Of a stretch of 64,000 nucleotides of DNA, positions 1-10,279 are shown one piece after another (the stretch's first letter is position 1; every line of letters starts with the position of its first letter). Source of the stretch: Aspidapion aeneum. Lineage: Eukaryota > Arthropoda > Insecta > Coleoptera > Brentidae. A model generated the notes under the pieces. The model had not been told where the DNA came from, made no database searches, and worked only from the letters and a program-made list of their open reading frames with translations. The stretch spans positions 11,423,756 through 11,487,755 of the forward strand of contig OY755038.1 of the NCBI GenBank assembly GCA_963576565.1, written 5' to 3'. A program made the position numbers and the translations under genes.

Positions 1-78
1 AACTATTCCTGCTGAACAAGGTTTAAATGAAATTTTTTATATTTAATGTTTTTAATTGTTTTTTTTATATATATACAG

Positions 79-260
79 GTATTGTTTATATTTCTATTAC
101 TTTCGTTTTTAATATTACAAGTTTGTATTTGAGAAGTGTAAATATTTGTAGTAATTACGAAGAATTAACCACAGAAGTCTATAACATTAAAAGGATACCA
201 AATTCTCAGAATAAGAGTCCGTTGCTTGTTCCGGGGATTCAGAAAACATCAGAAGAATAG
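79..260 (+). CDS. possible terminal coding exon, unknown protein
   Basis: A strong acceptor-like tract (long T run ending in ATATATACAG at 66-78) is followed by an open frame to a TAG at 258-260. If spliced there, the exon begins inside a codon and encodes about 60 residues: a hydrophobic stretch (IVYISITFVFNI), then a polar tail ending PGIQKTSEE, as in the C-terminus of a membrane protein. An ATG at 27 also opens this frame, so an unspliced 77-residue ORF is the alternative. A canonical AATAAA lies about 600 bases downstream (866-871). I recognise no family. The acceptor and stop are seen; that it is a host exon is inference, and chance in AT-rich DNA remains possible. Confidence 0.35.
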
Positions 261-895
261 CTTAACAGTAGAGTATTAAAACAGTATTATTATCAGGAAA
301 CACGATCAAGAGTTTTGTAACTAAGACAAAACCAAAAAATCCTTTCAATAATAATGAATGCATTTACCAAATTGCGTGTGAACCCTCTTTAGGTTACAAT
401 TAAGGAACATAAAACGTACACAATTAGGGTATATTGGTAATGTGAAAAAAGTGCAAACAAAATATTGAAGTAAAGAACATAAGACCTAGGAAATTATTTT
501 CATTTGGCCTGGACTGTGATTGAATAGTAGCGTTACAACACCACCACGTTTTTCATACTCCATCTACAATGTTTTATAGTTGAAATCGACCAACTAAGCG
601 ACGCCGGCGCGGCGCCGCCGCTTCGAGTCGGCGATCGGGGAATGTTCCATGGAAAATTCCTAACAACGAACTCTCATCAAACATGTATAAACATAATTCG
701 AAATTATGCTGGAAATAGATTTCCAGGTTCCGAAGGGGAATATGGTACAAAAATACGGGGTTTTACGCTGTGAATTAGAAACGAAAAATAATGTTGAAAA
801 AATTAGGACAATTGTATCTACTGTAAATTTTTAATGCTGCTTAATACGAAGCCAGTGTATATGCCAATAAATATATTTAGAAGTAACATAGTGTA
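261..895. other. no gene seen; possible 3' UTR with a GC-rich patch
   Basis: If the preceding exon is real this would be its 3' UTR, ending near the AATAAA at 866-871. A short, very GC-rich self-complementary patch (around 600-625, GGCGCGGCGCC core) stands out from the AT-rich surroundings. Nothing else is recognisable. Confidence 0.3.
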
Positions 896-899
896 GGTA

Positions 900-1380
900 T
901 ATCTGTGGAAGTAGCGTTTGAGGAAGACTCTAGGCATATGTGGCGCCCTTTTCGCCGATCTTCGGGCATCCCCTCACCATATCCCTCTACGAGGAACCTG
1001 TCCGTCTTTTGTATAAAGCTCAGGATATCAGGCCACCTTGGGTGTTCTATCTTAGACGCTTCTTCTTTTAAAACTTCTCTTTTCTTACCTCCTTGAATGT
1101 TTCGGATGATGATTCGTCCCACTATATCCATCCCTCTTCGAGGAACATGCCCCTCTTTTGTCTAAAGCTCAGGATATTAGACCACCTTAATCACAATGAC
1201 TTCTATCTCAAACGCTAATTTTTTTAACACCTCTTTCTTCTTGCCTATATCCTATATTCACCCCTCTACGAGGAACCTACGAAGCCCAGGAGATCCGAAA
1301 ACCTTAGAATCACAAGGTCTTCAATCTCAAACACGTCCTCTTTTAACACCTCTCTTCTTGCTCTCATGATGCGAAAAAGT
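900..1380 (-). repeat. three degenerate tandem repeats with coding-like minus-strand frames
   Basis: Three related units of about 120-150 bp share CCTCTACGAGGAAC-type and AACACCTCTTTCTTCTTGCC-type blocks. Read on the minus strand, each gives a related peptide: one unit reads GKKREVLKEEASKIEHPRW and continues with DILSFIQKTDRFLVEGYGEG, another KKKEVLKKLAFEIEV, another RREVLKEDVFEIEDLVIL. The first is part of an 84-residue open frame (877-1131); the others are broken by stops. This looks like an old internal-repeat coding sequence in decay. The family is unknown to me. Confidence 0.5.
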
Positions 1381-1384
1381 ACGC

Positions 1385-1880
1385 CTAGGTTTCGTTCTCG
1401 GCCCAATACCCCTCGCACGTTACGTCGTCCTCCACTTTCATCCTAACCAAGTGTACTTATATGAAGTGGTGTCCAGAAGGGTAGTAGCCAAGGTGAGAGT
1501 CCCCCCCTCTTCATATACTGTCGAGTAGCTAATTTCTACTTACTATATCTGGTCACACACACCTTCGTCTGTCTAGCTTTATCTGAATTCATCCATTTTA
1601 CTCTGCTAGATACAATTTGTAACAAAAAAATCAAGAAACTTCACGAAAATATACGAAATAATAAAATGGTTGCTGTATACTCGAATTGTCTGTTTCGTTA
1701 ACCCCTGACGCAAACATAAAAAAATAGTTAGCAGTTTGAAAAATTTCTCCAGACGTACAAATATACGTTCAAAAAGTGTTTTAAGTATATTTTTTGCAGC
1801 AAAAGTGCACATTTTTGTTTTAAAGTCGAGAAACTATAGTATTATAACATAGTATTAAAAAGCTTAAATCCGGACAAGCT
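1385..1880. other. no gene seen
   Basis: Moderate-GC sequence to about 1590, then AT-rich DNA. No motif, repeat or credible frame recognised. Confidence 0.3.
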
Positions 1881-1883
1881 AGC

Positions 1884-2058
1884 GGACCTGGGGAAAACAC
1901 ACTGCAACGCTCAAATATGGATCAGAGAAACTACTAGAAAATCTCACATATATTATCAATCCATAAACGGACATCCAGTACCTGATGATTGGGGAATTTC
2001 ATTCAAACATCAATACATAAAAAGGAAACAAGCTGGACTGCAACAATTACAACATGGT
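1884..2058 (+). pseudogene. LINE reverse-transcriptase fragment (finger region)
   Basis: Two plus-strand frames together give the N-terminal part of a non-LTR reverse transcriptase. One frame has NGHPVPDDWGISF, the other KGNKLDCNNY, equivalent to the usual P.DW..s...PI.KKGnk.dCnNYRGI block of arthropod LINEs. Reading needs at least one frame change. It lies upstream of, and in the same orientation as, the LINE tail at 2330-2620, so both may come from one internally deleted copy. The 270 bases between look like an AT-rich 3' UTR with an AATAAA near 2178 rather than LINE coding sequence. Confidence 0.6.
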
Positions 2059-2329
2059 TGTAACTAAATAATATTTTATACTCATATGTAGTACATTTAT
2101 GCCTTTTTGTAATATTTAAGATATTGTAAGATAAGCGTTGTGCGATATCAGTGACTAAAATTTAATTGAAAAAAAAAATAAAGTTTTTGTGTAAAAAACA
2201 GCGCTAACAAGCAGCGTAATACTGTTTCAGCCCATAACGTGTTTATTTATTAATCAAAAAATTTTTTGTACCATTTATATTATCTATTTTGATAAATAAA
2301 CCCATTATTATTATATTTCTTATTATTAT

Positions 2330-2625
2330 CTAGAACAGATCATAAAAGAAAGAATGGGAATCGAGGGAAGCATAATGGATGACATCACTAAAAGACAACT
2401 AACTGATATGGTACGATCATGTAGAATGGATGAACGACCAAAGATTACGAAAGCAGGTCCTAGAATGGCAACCAATAAGAGGGCAGACAAAGAAGGCGTC
2501 GTAAACTGCAATGGCAACAGTTAATCCAAAGATCAATGAGTCAAAAAAACCTGACAGAAGATGATTGACAGGATCGAAGGAGGTGGAGTATAGGCGTCAG
2601 ACAACGTATAAAAACGTTCTAAACC
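2330..2625 (+). pseudogene. LINE C-terminal tail, same family as 10.5-11.5 kb
   Basis: The plus strand encodes IIKERMGIEGSIMDDITKRQL and continues into a damaged WYGHV.RM region, then a DR..WR.G..QR-type end. This matches the reverse complement of 10510-10800, where the same block reads IIKERMDIKGSIMDDITKRQ. Such a basic, tryptophan-containing tail ends the reverse-transcriptase ORF in a LINE family common in insect genomes. It is frameshifted and dead. The two copies face opposite ways. Confidence 0.7.
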
Positions 2626-2719
2626 GATATAGTACTAGAGAAACTATAACCAGAACTGCCGACCAGGCGAGTAAAGGTCCATCCGGGTAAAGTCCAAAAA
2701 GGGCCTGATTACTGGGTAT

Positions 2720-3196
2720 TATAGTTTTTGCAAAGTCAGTTGAACAAAGATAAAAGCTGAAAATCGGCATATCCTTTATAGAAAGTGACATGGGCGGCGG
2801 TAGATATACTCATGAAAATTATTTCATTTAATTATGGCGTAAACTAAAGAAATCAAAATAGATAATAAAACTTTCTATTCCTACACCTACAGGAACGACA
2901 GTGATTTATTTTCTAACTCTGCAGACTGCCGACTAAAGGGGTCCCGAAAAGCACACCCGAAAGCAATTAAAAGCGCATCTCAAAAAAATCTGCCAATCAG
3001 GTGCCGTCCATCCACCTGGGCTGGGTCGGTCGGAAAACAAAGACTTTGTGGTCGGACCACAAAGAGCCGCGCCTCTTCTCTGTCGGTAGGGTTGAATTAT
3101 ACCAGGAAGATTTTTTAAGAATTTGGATAACTTTTGAAGGGCAGAATGAAGCAAAATTTCATGAAATCGATAGAACCCCATATTAGGAGTTATTTA
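2720..3196 (+). mobile_element. TIR element, copy 1 of 2 (one end lost)
   Basis: The stretch from TATAGTTTTTGCAAAGTCAG to GGAGTTATT is closely similar, over its length, to the reverse complement of 30677-31158. The left end carries the 23 bp terminus seen at both ends of the other copy. The right end stops just short of its terminus, so this copy is truncated. Open frames inside (3001-3186 plus, 2933-3181 minus) are accidental products of the GC-rich middle. No transposase is encoded; it would be non-autonomous. Confidence 0.65.
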
Positions 3197-3199
3197 CTT

Positions 3200-3750
3200 T
3201 TAATAATTCCCACCAGGGTAGGCAAACGTGTGTCCAGTGTTCTAATTTTACATGTAACATATCTAAATAATATTCGAAAACCCTATTTTGTAATTACAAA
3301 CATAAATATAAACGAAACTTTAGCAGTTTTCGTGCATATACGACGTTTTTAAATAACATTGAACAGAACAGCATAGCAGTGTTATTTGAAAGCTTGGCTA
3401 CACGCTGACGTCACGCTTGCGTAGTCGTCTACTTCGAACCCACAGTGAAGGTTTTTGTTACCTCTCTCGCATTAAAAGGGATATGGTGAATACAAAAATT
3501 TGTTGAAAAATATATGTATAATTCTATGGGTGGAATTTGTAGTCGCTTCTTGAGGAATCCTCGGCACTCAAGGCCTCCTTAACCCATTTACGGCCAATCT
3601 AAAAATAAGCCTTAAAATTTTACGTGAAATATTATAACAAAGTACAATAACATATGTAGCGTCTAAAAAAATACTCTGCCAATCTATGGGCACCTAAGCT
3701 CACACTAGGTACTATAATTATAGTGTACGTGTGAGTTAATATATAACTAA
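3200..3750. other. no gene seen
   Basis: Anonymous DNA. A 20-base block at about 3572-3596 recurs inverted near 5455-5485; its meaning is unclear. Confidence 0.3.
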
Positions 3751-3753
3751 AAA

Positions 3754-4095
3754 CTGAAATATATTTTATTGAACTCCAGACTCAATTACCTTTCGTTTGA
3801 TACCACACAAGCCATGTTTTGACTTAAACTTTAATTTTTCAAATCTACCCCCACCTTTTTTTTTCAAACTAAAATGTATTTTGTTTAACTCCAGACTCAA
3901 TTACCTTTCGTTTGATATCACACACGCCATATTTCCACATAAACACTAATTTTTTAAATTTACCCCCACCCTTTTTTTAAAAGTAAAATGTATTTTATTT
4001 AACTCCAGACGCAATTACCTTTCGTTTGATATCACACACGCCATATTTTTACATAAACTCTAATTTTTGATATATATACCCCCACCCTTTTATTT
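3754..4095. repeat. 3-unit tandem repeat, 114-115 bp period
   Basis: The anchor AACTCCAGAC recurs at 3772, 3887 and 4001, with flanking blocks CAATTACCTTTCGTTTGATA, CACACGCCATATTT and TACCCCCACC in each unit. The third unit runs directly into the conserved tail at 4096. Confidence 0.8.
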
Positions 4096-4300
4096 GGCTT
4101 GTGTTCGGTGGATTTTGTTCATTTTTAAATGGGACCATCTCGACCCAAAACCCAGCGTAGGTACCAAATTTCATTAAAATCGGGCAAGCGGTTTTTGAGT
4201 TATGCGCGTTGGTCGTTACAGACAGACATACAGACAGACGGCGCAACAAAAAAGTTTCAAAATCATCTGCAACGCAAAGATATATAAAAATTTTTGAAAT
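4096..4300. repeat. interspersed-repeat tail with CAGACAGACATACAGACAGAC block
   Basis: The sequence CCAAATTTCATTAAAATCGG followed by AAGCGGTTTTTGAGTTATGCG and a CAGACAGA-rich block resembles a tail I associate with a very common interspersed repeat of insect genomes. The minus-strand open frame across it (4049-4249, with RRLSVCLSV) is a by-product of this sequence, not a gene. I cannot name the family. With the tandem repeat just upstream it may form one element. Confidence 0.5.
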
Positions 4301-6617
4301 CGGAGCAACTTTTTTTTTCTACTATAGTGTAGTGTGAGCTAAAATAACTCCGCTCCTTCATGATAGTGTTACGTGATATTGCCGAAAACAGTCGGCGTGT
4401 AAATAAACCGTACATCCCTCAAAAATAAAAACTGTTTGACTTCTGCATACACGACATCTTTTTCTGGAGTCAGTTCTACTGATTACATGCCCAGAGTGAT
4501 CAATCTTTACTTCATTGGGTGGCTTTGATGGAAGTTCTCTAGCGACATAGTTCTTTGTTCTTTGAAGTTAATAAAGCGTGTTAAAAAGGTTCAGGAATCC
4601 TCACCATTTTCATCGTGAACCTCATATACCGTCTCCTCTAAGGCCAATTCTAACTCCTTTTGCGTGAGAAATTTTCTCATTTTTTACAAGAAAAAAAAAT
4701 ACAACTCGATTACATGTTAACTCAGACTGAAAACTTAGAATTGCAGAAATAAACAACTTTTATGTAGGTTTGCACTCGATTAGATGCAAACTCAGACTAA
4801 AAATTGCATGTCTAATCAATTTAGTTAGCTGCTCCAGAAAAAGCCCTCACAGGCTGACGACACTTATTCGGCCGGTGATCCGAGAACGCAACAGCATAAT
4901 TTATGACGTATTTAGGAAAAACCTGGTTCAAATAGACCTCGGTGGATAACATTATCGTGCTAGTGAAAATGCAGTTAGTAAAATTAGAGTAATAAAAATT
5001 TAAAAATGGAGACGTGAATATGAGTATTCGATTTTTGAAACTTTTGTGGCCGTTTATATCAACAATAGAAAATATTTCCCAAAAAAAAAACCAAATAAAA
5101 AAATTGTGTGTGCTTAGACCACACGGCAGAAGTGTACTTCAACAAGGCGAAATTAATAATACTGGCCTTCATCTGCATCATCATATCGCTTGCTGAATAT
5201 TCCTCTCACAGTTAGTCGACTCGAGCCGACTTCACCCGAATGAGAGTTACATAGCCGAGCCTGGCGGCTCAGTTCAATTCAGTACCCACAAAAACTGCTA
5301 AACGCGCCTAAAGAAGTTTACACTTCAAAAATTCCTTCAAATCTAATCTTATTAATTTTGTTTAACATTGGGTCAATGGTATCGCCCATATTTTAAGCCA
5401 AAAAGCCTCCCATTTTTCATAAAAAAATATATTTGTGTAGTCTTGCGTATACGCATCAGCGGCCATATGTGGGTTAAGGAGCCGAATACATTTTAAAGTC
5501 GTGCTTGAGACGTCCTCAGATGCAAGGCCTCTTAAGCTGAATGCATTTTATAGTCAGTTTGAGAAGGTTTAGTCGATGCTAAGGTAGCTCTGAACCTTGG
5601 GTTATATATTATTTTATCACGGCAATTTTTGTATCCCAACAATTTTTTTAAGGGATAAAGCAAATATATTTTCTAACAGGGACTCTAGTCTAGATCTTTA
5701 AATGTGTGAGGTCTTTCCAGTATTTGAATATTGATGTGATATTTGTGCTGTAGCAAAATAACTGTAGAAAATTTAAATACTTCACGCACTATAATTCGAT
5801 ACTCTTGAACCTGATTAGCAATAAAATCTATACGTCACCACGTGGTAGCAAGGTGGGGTTTTATCGATTTGAAACGCTCATCATTGAACGGGACCGACCA
5901 TTTTTCAGAATATCCAAAAGCACGCACTGCATTAAACATCGTGAGCAATGGAAGAACCTTTAGGAGAATGAGAGTTGATCGAACCTGAACCTGCTTCGGT
6001 GGTTCGTCCTCCAGTCTGGTCCACGGTCATAGCTCATCTCATACAATAAAAACTCGTTCCTGTACGTCGAAACCTGGTGTTTCTTATTCCAAAAACAACA
6101 CCCACCCCAGGTGTTTCTCTACAATATATTTAAACGCAAATTATTTTTGATGCACGTCATTTTGAAGTATCCCGCATTCCTCCGGAATGTCCATTTTCTC
6201 ATAAACTTTTACATCATCTGCAAATCCTAAATATTTACTTTATAAATTATCTCAAGTATCTTATTGTCGAAAAAAATGTTAAAAAATTGGACCAGCACTG
6301 ATCCTTTAGGGATCCAGGACGTCGCAGGATTGAACATGTACAAGAGAGTTAAAAGAACAGAACATTGATCTTTTAAATTGTAAAACTTAAGGAAAAAACT
6401 TGTTTTTCTCGGATTCAGGATAGTTCAATGAAATAGCAACTTTATTTACCCTGTAATCTCATCACACCTAAACACAATTTTCCCGCGCCATTTAAACACA
6501 TGTTTTCTAAAGCTTCGTAATGTTGAGCCAGGACTATCAGATCATCAACAAACTAGAACACAGAGACTCTAGAACTAAATATTGGATTTCACAACTAACC
6601 AAAACCGAAATAGCAGG
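4301..6617. other. no gene seen; short degenerate repeats
   Basis: A short direct repeat (CTCGATTA...AACTCAGACT) occurs at about 4706 and 4776. Two weakly similar blocks containing GAATRCATTTTAWAGTC lie near 5485 and 5540. The rest is anonymous. Confidence 0.3.
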
Positions 6618-7014
6618 TCACATACTTAAGGACACTCATCGTAAGCAAGCTTTATAGGAAGCGAAGCTAACGTCAGGCTTTCTATTTTTTGGTTATTATT
6701 TTTGACATGTTTTCCTCGGTTTTGCATTGGCGGTTGTTTTATTTTGAGATGTTGTTTTACACAGTATGAAGGTACCTAAACTATATATATTTATGTAATT
6801 AGAATTAAAAAGTTATGGTGCAAACTATCTTGAAACTGTATAATTATTAAATAGATCTTTAGACTGTGTTAAAACCACATTTTTCAAATAACAACGAGCC
6901 GCCAATGCGAAACCGAGGAAAACATGTCAAAAATTATAACCAAAAAATAGAAAATTAGAGTTAGGCTTCGCTACCTGTAAAGCTTGCTTGACGATCAGTG
7001 ACCTTACACATACT
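6618..7014. mobile_element. hAT-type miniature TIR element with 8 bp target duplication
   Basis: The element spans 6626-7006 (381 bp). Its ends are inverted repeats of about 140-170 bp, starting TAAGGACACTCATCG on the left and TAAGGTCACTGATCG on the right read inward. The same octamer, CACATACT, flanks it at 6618-6625 and 7007-7014. An 8 bp duplication plus a terminus fitting YARNG is the hAT signature. The long arms mean most of the element could fold on itself. No transposase frame is present, so it is non-autonomous. Confidence 0.85.
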
Positions 7015-7440
7015 CCCATAGACGAATGACAGTAGTTTACTGTGCAGTCCTTCGTTGGGCAGCCGAACCAAACTTGCTATACTTTGATTTTATTGCGGCC
7101 ATGTCAAAAGACACTTTTTTTTTATTTTTGTCGTGTTTTTGTTGAAAAAGATAGAACATTTCGGACTTTCCCCAATCGAATGCAAAAAGTAATGTTTTTT
7201 AAAAGCCTGAATAGTTTTTGACAGTTTTTATCCCAAATAACAAAAACAAGTACTTGACAGTTCTAAACCAGTGAACGAAATGTCAAAGTAAAACAAGAAT
7301 GGGACCGCGGCTATTTTGGATTTGCCACTAACTTTAGCACAGTTAATGTTCTACAATCCGTGGATTTCTACTATTTTTTATATTAATTATATTTTAGATT
7401 AAGGCGCATCGACAACATGGGATCAGTAGCGCAATTTAAC
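7015..7440. other. no gene seen
   Basis: AT-rich DNA between the hAT-type element and the end of the LINE relic. Nothing recognised. Confidence 0.3.
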
Positions 7441-8240
7441 ATGTGTTTAACATGATGTAACCTTATTATTTTAATTACATTGCAAAATCTTACAGTCTTT
7501 TAAAAAAGCTAGGACACTGTTTGAATTTTTTGTCTCATTGTTTAGTAAAACACCAATGTTTGCCATTAATTTATGTTTTTGTCTTTCATTTCCTTAAGCT
7601 ACACAATCAATTAAAATGTGTTTGACCGTAATAGGTTCTCGGCACTGTGTGGCATACGGGAGGATTTGTTTTGTTAAAAATATGTTCATGTGTAATTTTC
7701 GTATGGGTATCCTAGAGAAGTAAACTTGTACTTTTCTTGAGTTGGATAAAAATGGCCACGGTTTAACAGAGGTCTTAATTTTACGTAATGTAATGTATTC
7801 CACTAATCTTGTCATATGTTTAGCACTTCAAATTTAATAAACAATTTAAAGTCACTAAAGAGAGTTTTCTTGAACTGATTGCCAGTTTGGCTTGTTGGTC
7901 AGCCATTTCATTTTCCACGATACCGACATGTGATGGAATCCACATAAAAGTTACTTTAAGCGAGAGTTCTTGTATCTTATATATTATGGAATGTTTTGAA
8001 TAGACTGAGCAAATTGACTGGATAGAACTTCTGTCTGAAAAGTCTGATAAAATTTTAGTAATTTATTAAGTGTATATTTTAGTCCTTCATAGATCGCATA
8101 AAGTTCTGCTGTGTACACACTAGTGGATTTTGTCAATTGGAATTTGAGTATTTCAGTGTCTTTTATTACGACCGCTGCTCCAACCTTCTCTATCGTTTTT
8201 GATGCATCAGTGTATATTTTGACATGGTTCTTCATATTTT
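7441..8240 (-). pseudogene. Jockey-like LINE relic, RNase H and C-terminal tail
   Basis: Minus-strand frames give a Jockey-type RNase H domain. It opens with HVKIYTDASKTIEKVGAAVV (8235-8175), then VYTAELYAIYEGL with the catalytic-type E, then WIPSHVGIVENEMADQQAKL near 7955-7900, the usual W.PSHVGI.GNE.AD signature. Further on come SRIPIRKLHMN and ITVKHILIDC, the conserved C-terminal block, and a short tail to about 7460. Frames change at least twice. Its upstream continuation lies beyond the foldback element at 8241-8969. Confidence 0.85.
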
Positions 8241-8979
8241 ATAAGACGATAGCCCTACCAAGTGTACTTTGGCAGCCTGACTTCCGCATGCGCAGATCTA
8301 TTAATATTATTTACCTCATGTATTACAATACATGAGCAGGGTGATTTTCACTTGATTTCTAACCACATGAAAATAGAAAGTTTCAAAAACCTAACCTAAC
8401 GAAACCTAATGAAATCGAACCGAACCGAACCAAAGCAAACTGAACCAATAATTTTTTTCAAAAAAAACTTTCCTGACTTCCTACCCGGGATCCTAGAGGA
8501 TTTGAATCCGAACCAAACCTAACCTAACCAAACTAAACTACACTGCTAATTAGGTTTAGTTGGGTATGGTTAGGTTTGAATAGGTTCGGTTCGATTCGGT
8601 TCGGTCCGGTTCGGTTCGGATTCACACCCTCTAGGATCCCGGGAAAGAAGTCAGGAAAGTATTTTTTTTTAATTGTTGGTTCAGTTTGCTTTGGTTCGGT
8701 TCGGTTCGGATTTACATCCTCTAGGATCCCGGGTAGTAAGTCCGGAAAGTTTGTTTTTTAAGAAAATTATTGGTTCAGTTTGCTTCGGTTCGGTTAGATT
8801 TGATTAGGTTTCGTTAGGTTAGGTTTTTAAAACTTTCTATTTTCATGTGGTTAGAAATCAAGTGAAAATCACCCTGCTCATCTATTGTAATACGAAGTAA
8901 ATAATATTGGTAGATCTGCGCATGCGGAAGTCAGGCAGCCAAAGTACACTTGGTAGGGCTAGCGTCTTGTTCATATTTT
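8231..8979. mobile_element. foldback element nested in the LINE, 10 bp target duplication
   Basis: The element (8241-8969, 729 bp) is nearly one large inverted repeat. Both ends read AAGACG-TAGCCCTACCAAG inward, followed by GTACTTTGGC and GACTTCCGCATGCGCAG. The decamer TTCATATTTT stands at 8231-8240 and 8970-8979. Removing the insert and one decamer rejoins the LINE frame as ITQNMKNHVKIYTDAS, which confirms the boundaries. The arms carry subrepeats: a TCCCGGG-containing block (once left, twice right) and pentamers of the GGTTC and TTAGG kinds. A 9-10 bp duplication with long subrepeat-rich arms fits foldback/Mutator-like elements. ORFs inside (8576-8761, 8111-8335) are repeat artefacts. Confidence 0.85.
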
Positions 8980-9190
8980 GTGTTATAGTGGCTAGTTCAT
9001 TTCTAATTAGTTCTAGGTTACTGTTGGTCCTATCAAATTGTGTCATTGAAAATATGCATTCCGGCGTCTCAACTAACCATGGTGGATACGTTTCCTCGTA
9101 TATGAAGAAGTCAGGAAAAACAATTCCTACTTCGGCTTGATTTAATTCATACAAAGAAAGATGGTGTTATGTTTGGCCTTTGCTGGTAGA
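8970..9190 (-). pseudogene. Jockey-like LINE relic, segment upstream of RNase H
   Basis: The minus-strand frame has YELNQAEVGIVFPDFFIYEE, then TYPPWLVETPECIFS and ending ELATITQNM, directly contiguous with the RNase H start across the foldback insertion. This is the linker between reverse transcriptase and RNase H in Jockey-type ORF2. No reverse-transcriptase motif is visible further upstream, so the copy is 5' truncated or decayed beyond recognition. Confidence 0.75.
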
Positions 9191-10279
9191 TACGACTAAT
9201 TATTTTCAATAAATATTTAATTTCATTATAATCTAGGTTACGGAAGTTAAGGGAATTCAACGCGACAAGTTTTTTTTTATTTGTCAATGCTATAGCAGCG
9301 AGCGAGCTCGATTCGTTTTTAGGTTAGCTTGGCTTGACTATGCTGGGTTTTATCGGAGAACAGGCTACACGTTATCACGCAATTTTTTGACTGATACTTT
9401 GTATTTATCTTGTTTTTCTAGATTATTATAAATTATAAGTTAAATTTGTAACTTTAGAGTAATAAATAAATATAATAAAACTTGATATTCTTATTCAATT
9501 ATTTTGAAATTTCATTCTCAACTCTTAAATATTTTGAGAGGTACTAATACACTATCTACACTGTTCTAATACTTAAGTCTTAAGACCTTGTCCTAAATAT
9601 TAGATCTGGAAGAACAGGTTTTTTCATATTGAAAAAAGCTGTCAATCGTATTATCTTAGCTGACAAATAACTTTACTATTTTGGGCTACACTAATATGTT
9701 TGATTCAAAATTTAGATCTATAAACCAGTTCAAACAGAATAATAATTGTGATACGTCATTTCAAAGGAAATTTTATGACGGAAGGTGACAGATGAAACTC
9801 AATTTGAGAACCGGATTCTACCAACAGGACGACTTGATATATTCAAATGCGTTTTTCACCTTTCAGCTTCTTGAAATTTCAGCGTCGCAAACGCACAGTT
9901 ATCTCCCATGGACAGAATCGCAACCAAAAAAAAAATTGGGGAAGGGGATTAAAAAATTTAAATAAATTGTTTTAATATCAAACTTTTGCGACTAACTCGG
10001 GGGAAATTGATCCCCCTTGATCCTACTTCTAGGTACGGCCTTGCCCTTGGAAGAACCCAAAGCCCCTCAAACGTGTGCAATTTGGATGTGAAATGAATAG
10101 TTTGACAAACACCTACTAATTTGTACAGTTTTTGAATGAATGATAAATGACCAAGAAAATAGGACTGACTTGTTTAAATAGTCCACAGTACACCGGTCTA
10201 TTTTTTAAGTGATAAGTAAGTAACAGGCTGAATTTTCATAAATAGCTTTATTTTGCCGAGACGCCTAACTTTTTTTTCT
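9191..10279. other. no gene seen
   Basis: AT-rich DNA with no recognised frame or repeat. Confidence 0.3.

Noticed and set aside
4049..4249. 66-residue minus-strand frame with RRLSVCLSV
   Set aside because: This string arises from the CAGACAGACATACAGACAGAC block of an interspersed repeat.
8576..8761. Open frame with repeated RFGSVRFGF-like peptides
   Set aside because: Produced by GGTTC pentamers in the foldback element; not a gene.
8395..8825. Interstitial telomere
   Set aside because: TTAGG-type pentamers are few, mixed with other pentamers and confined to the foldback arms.
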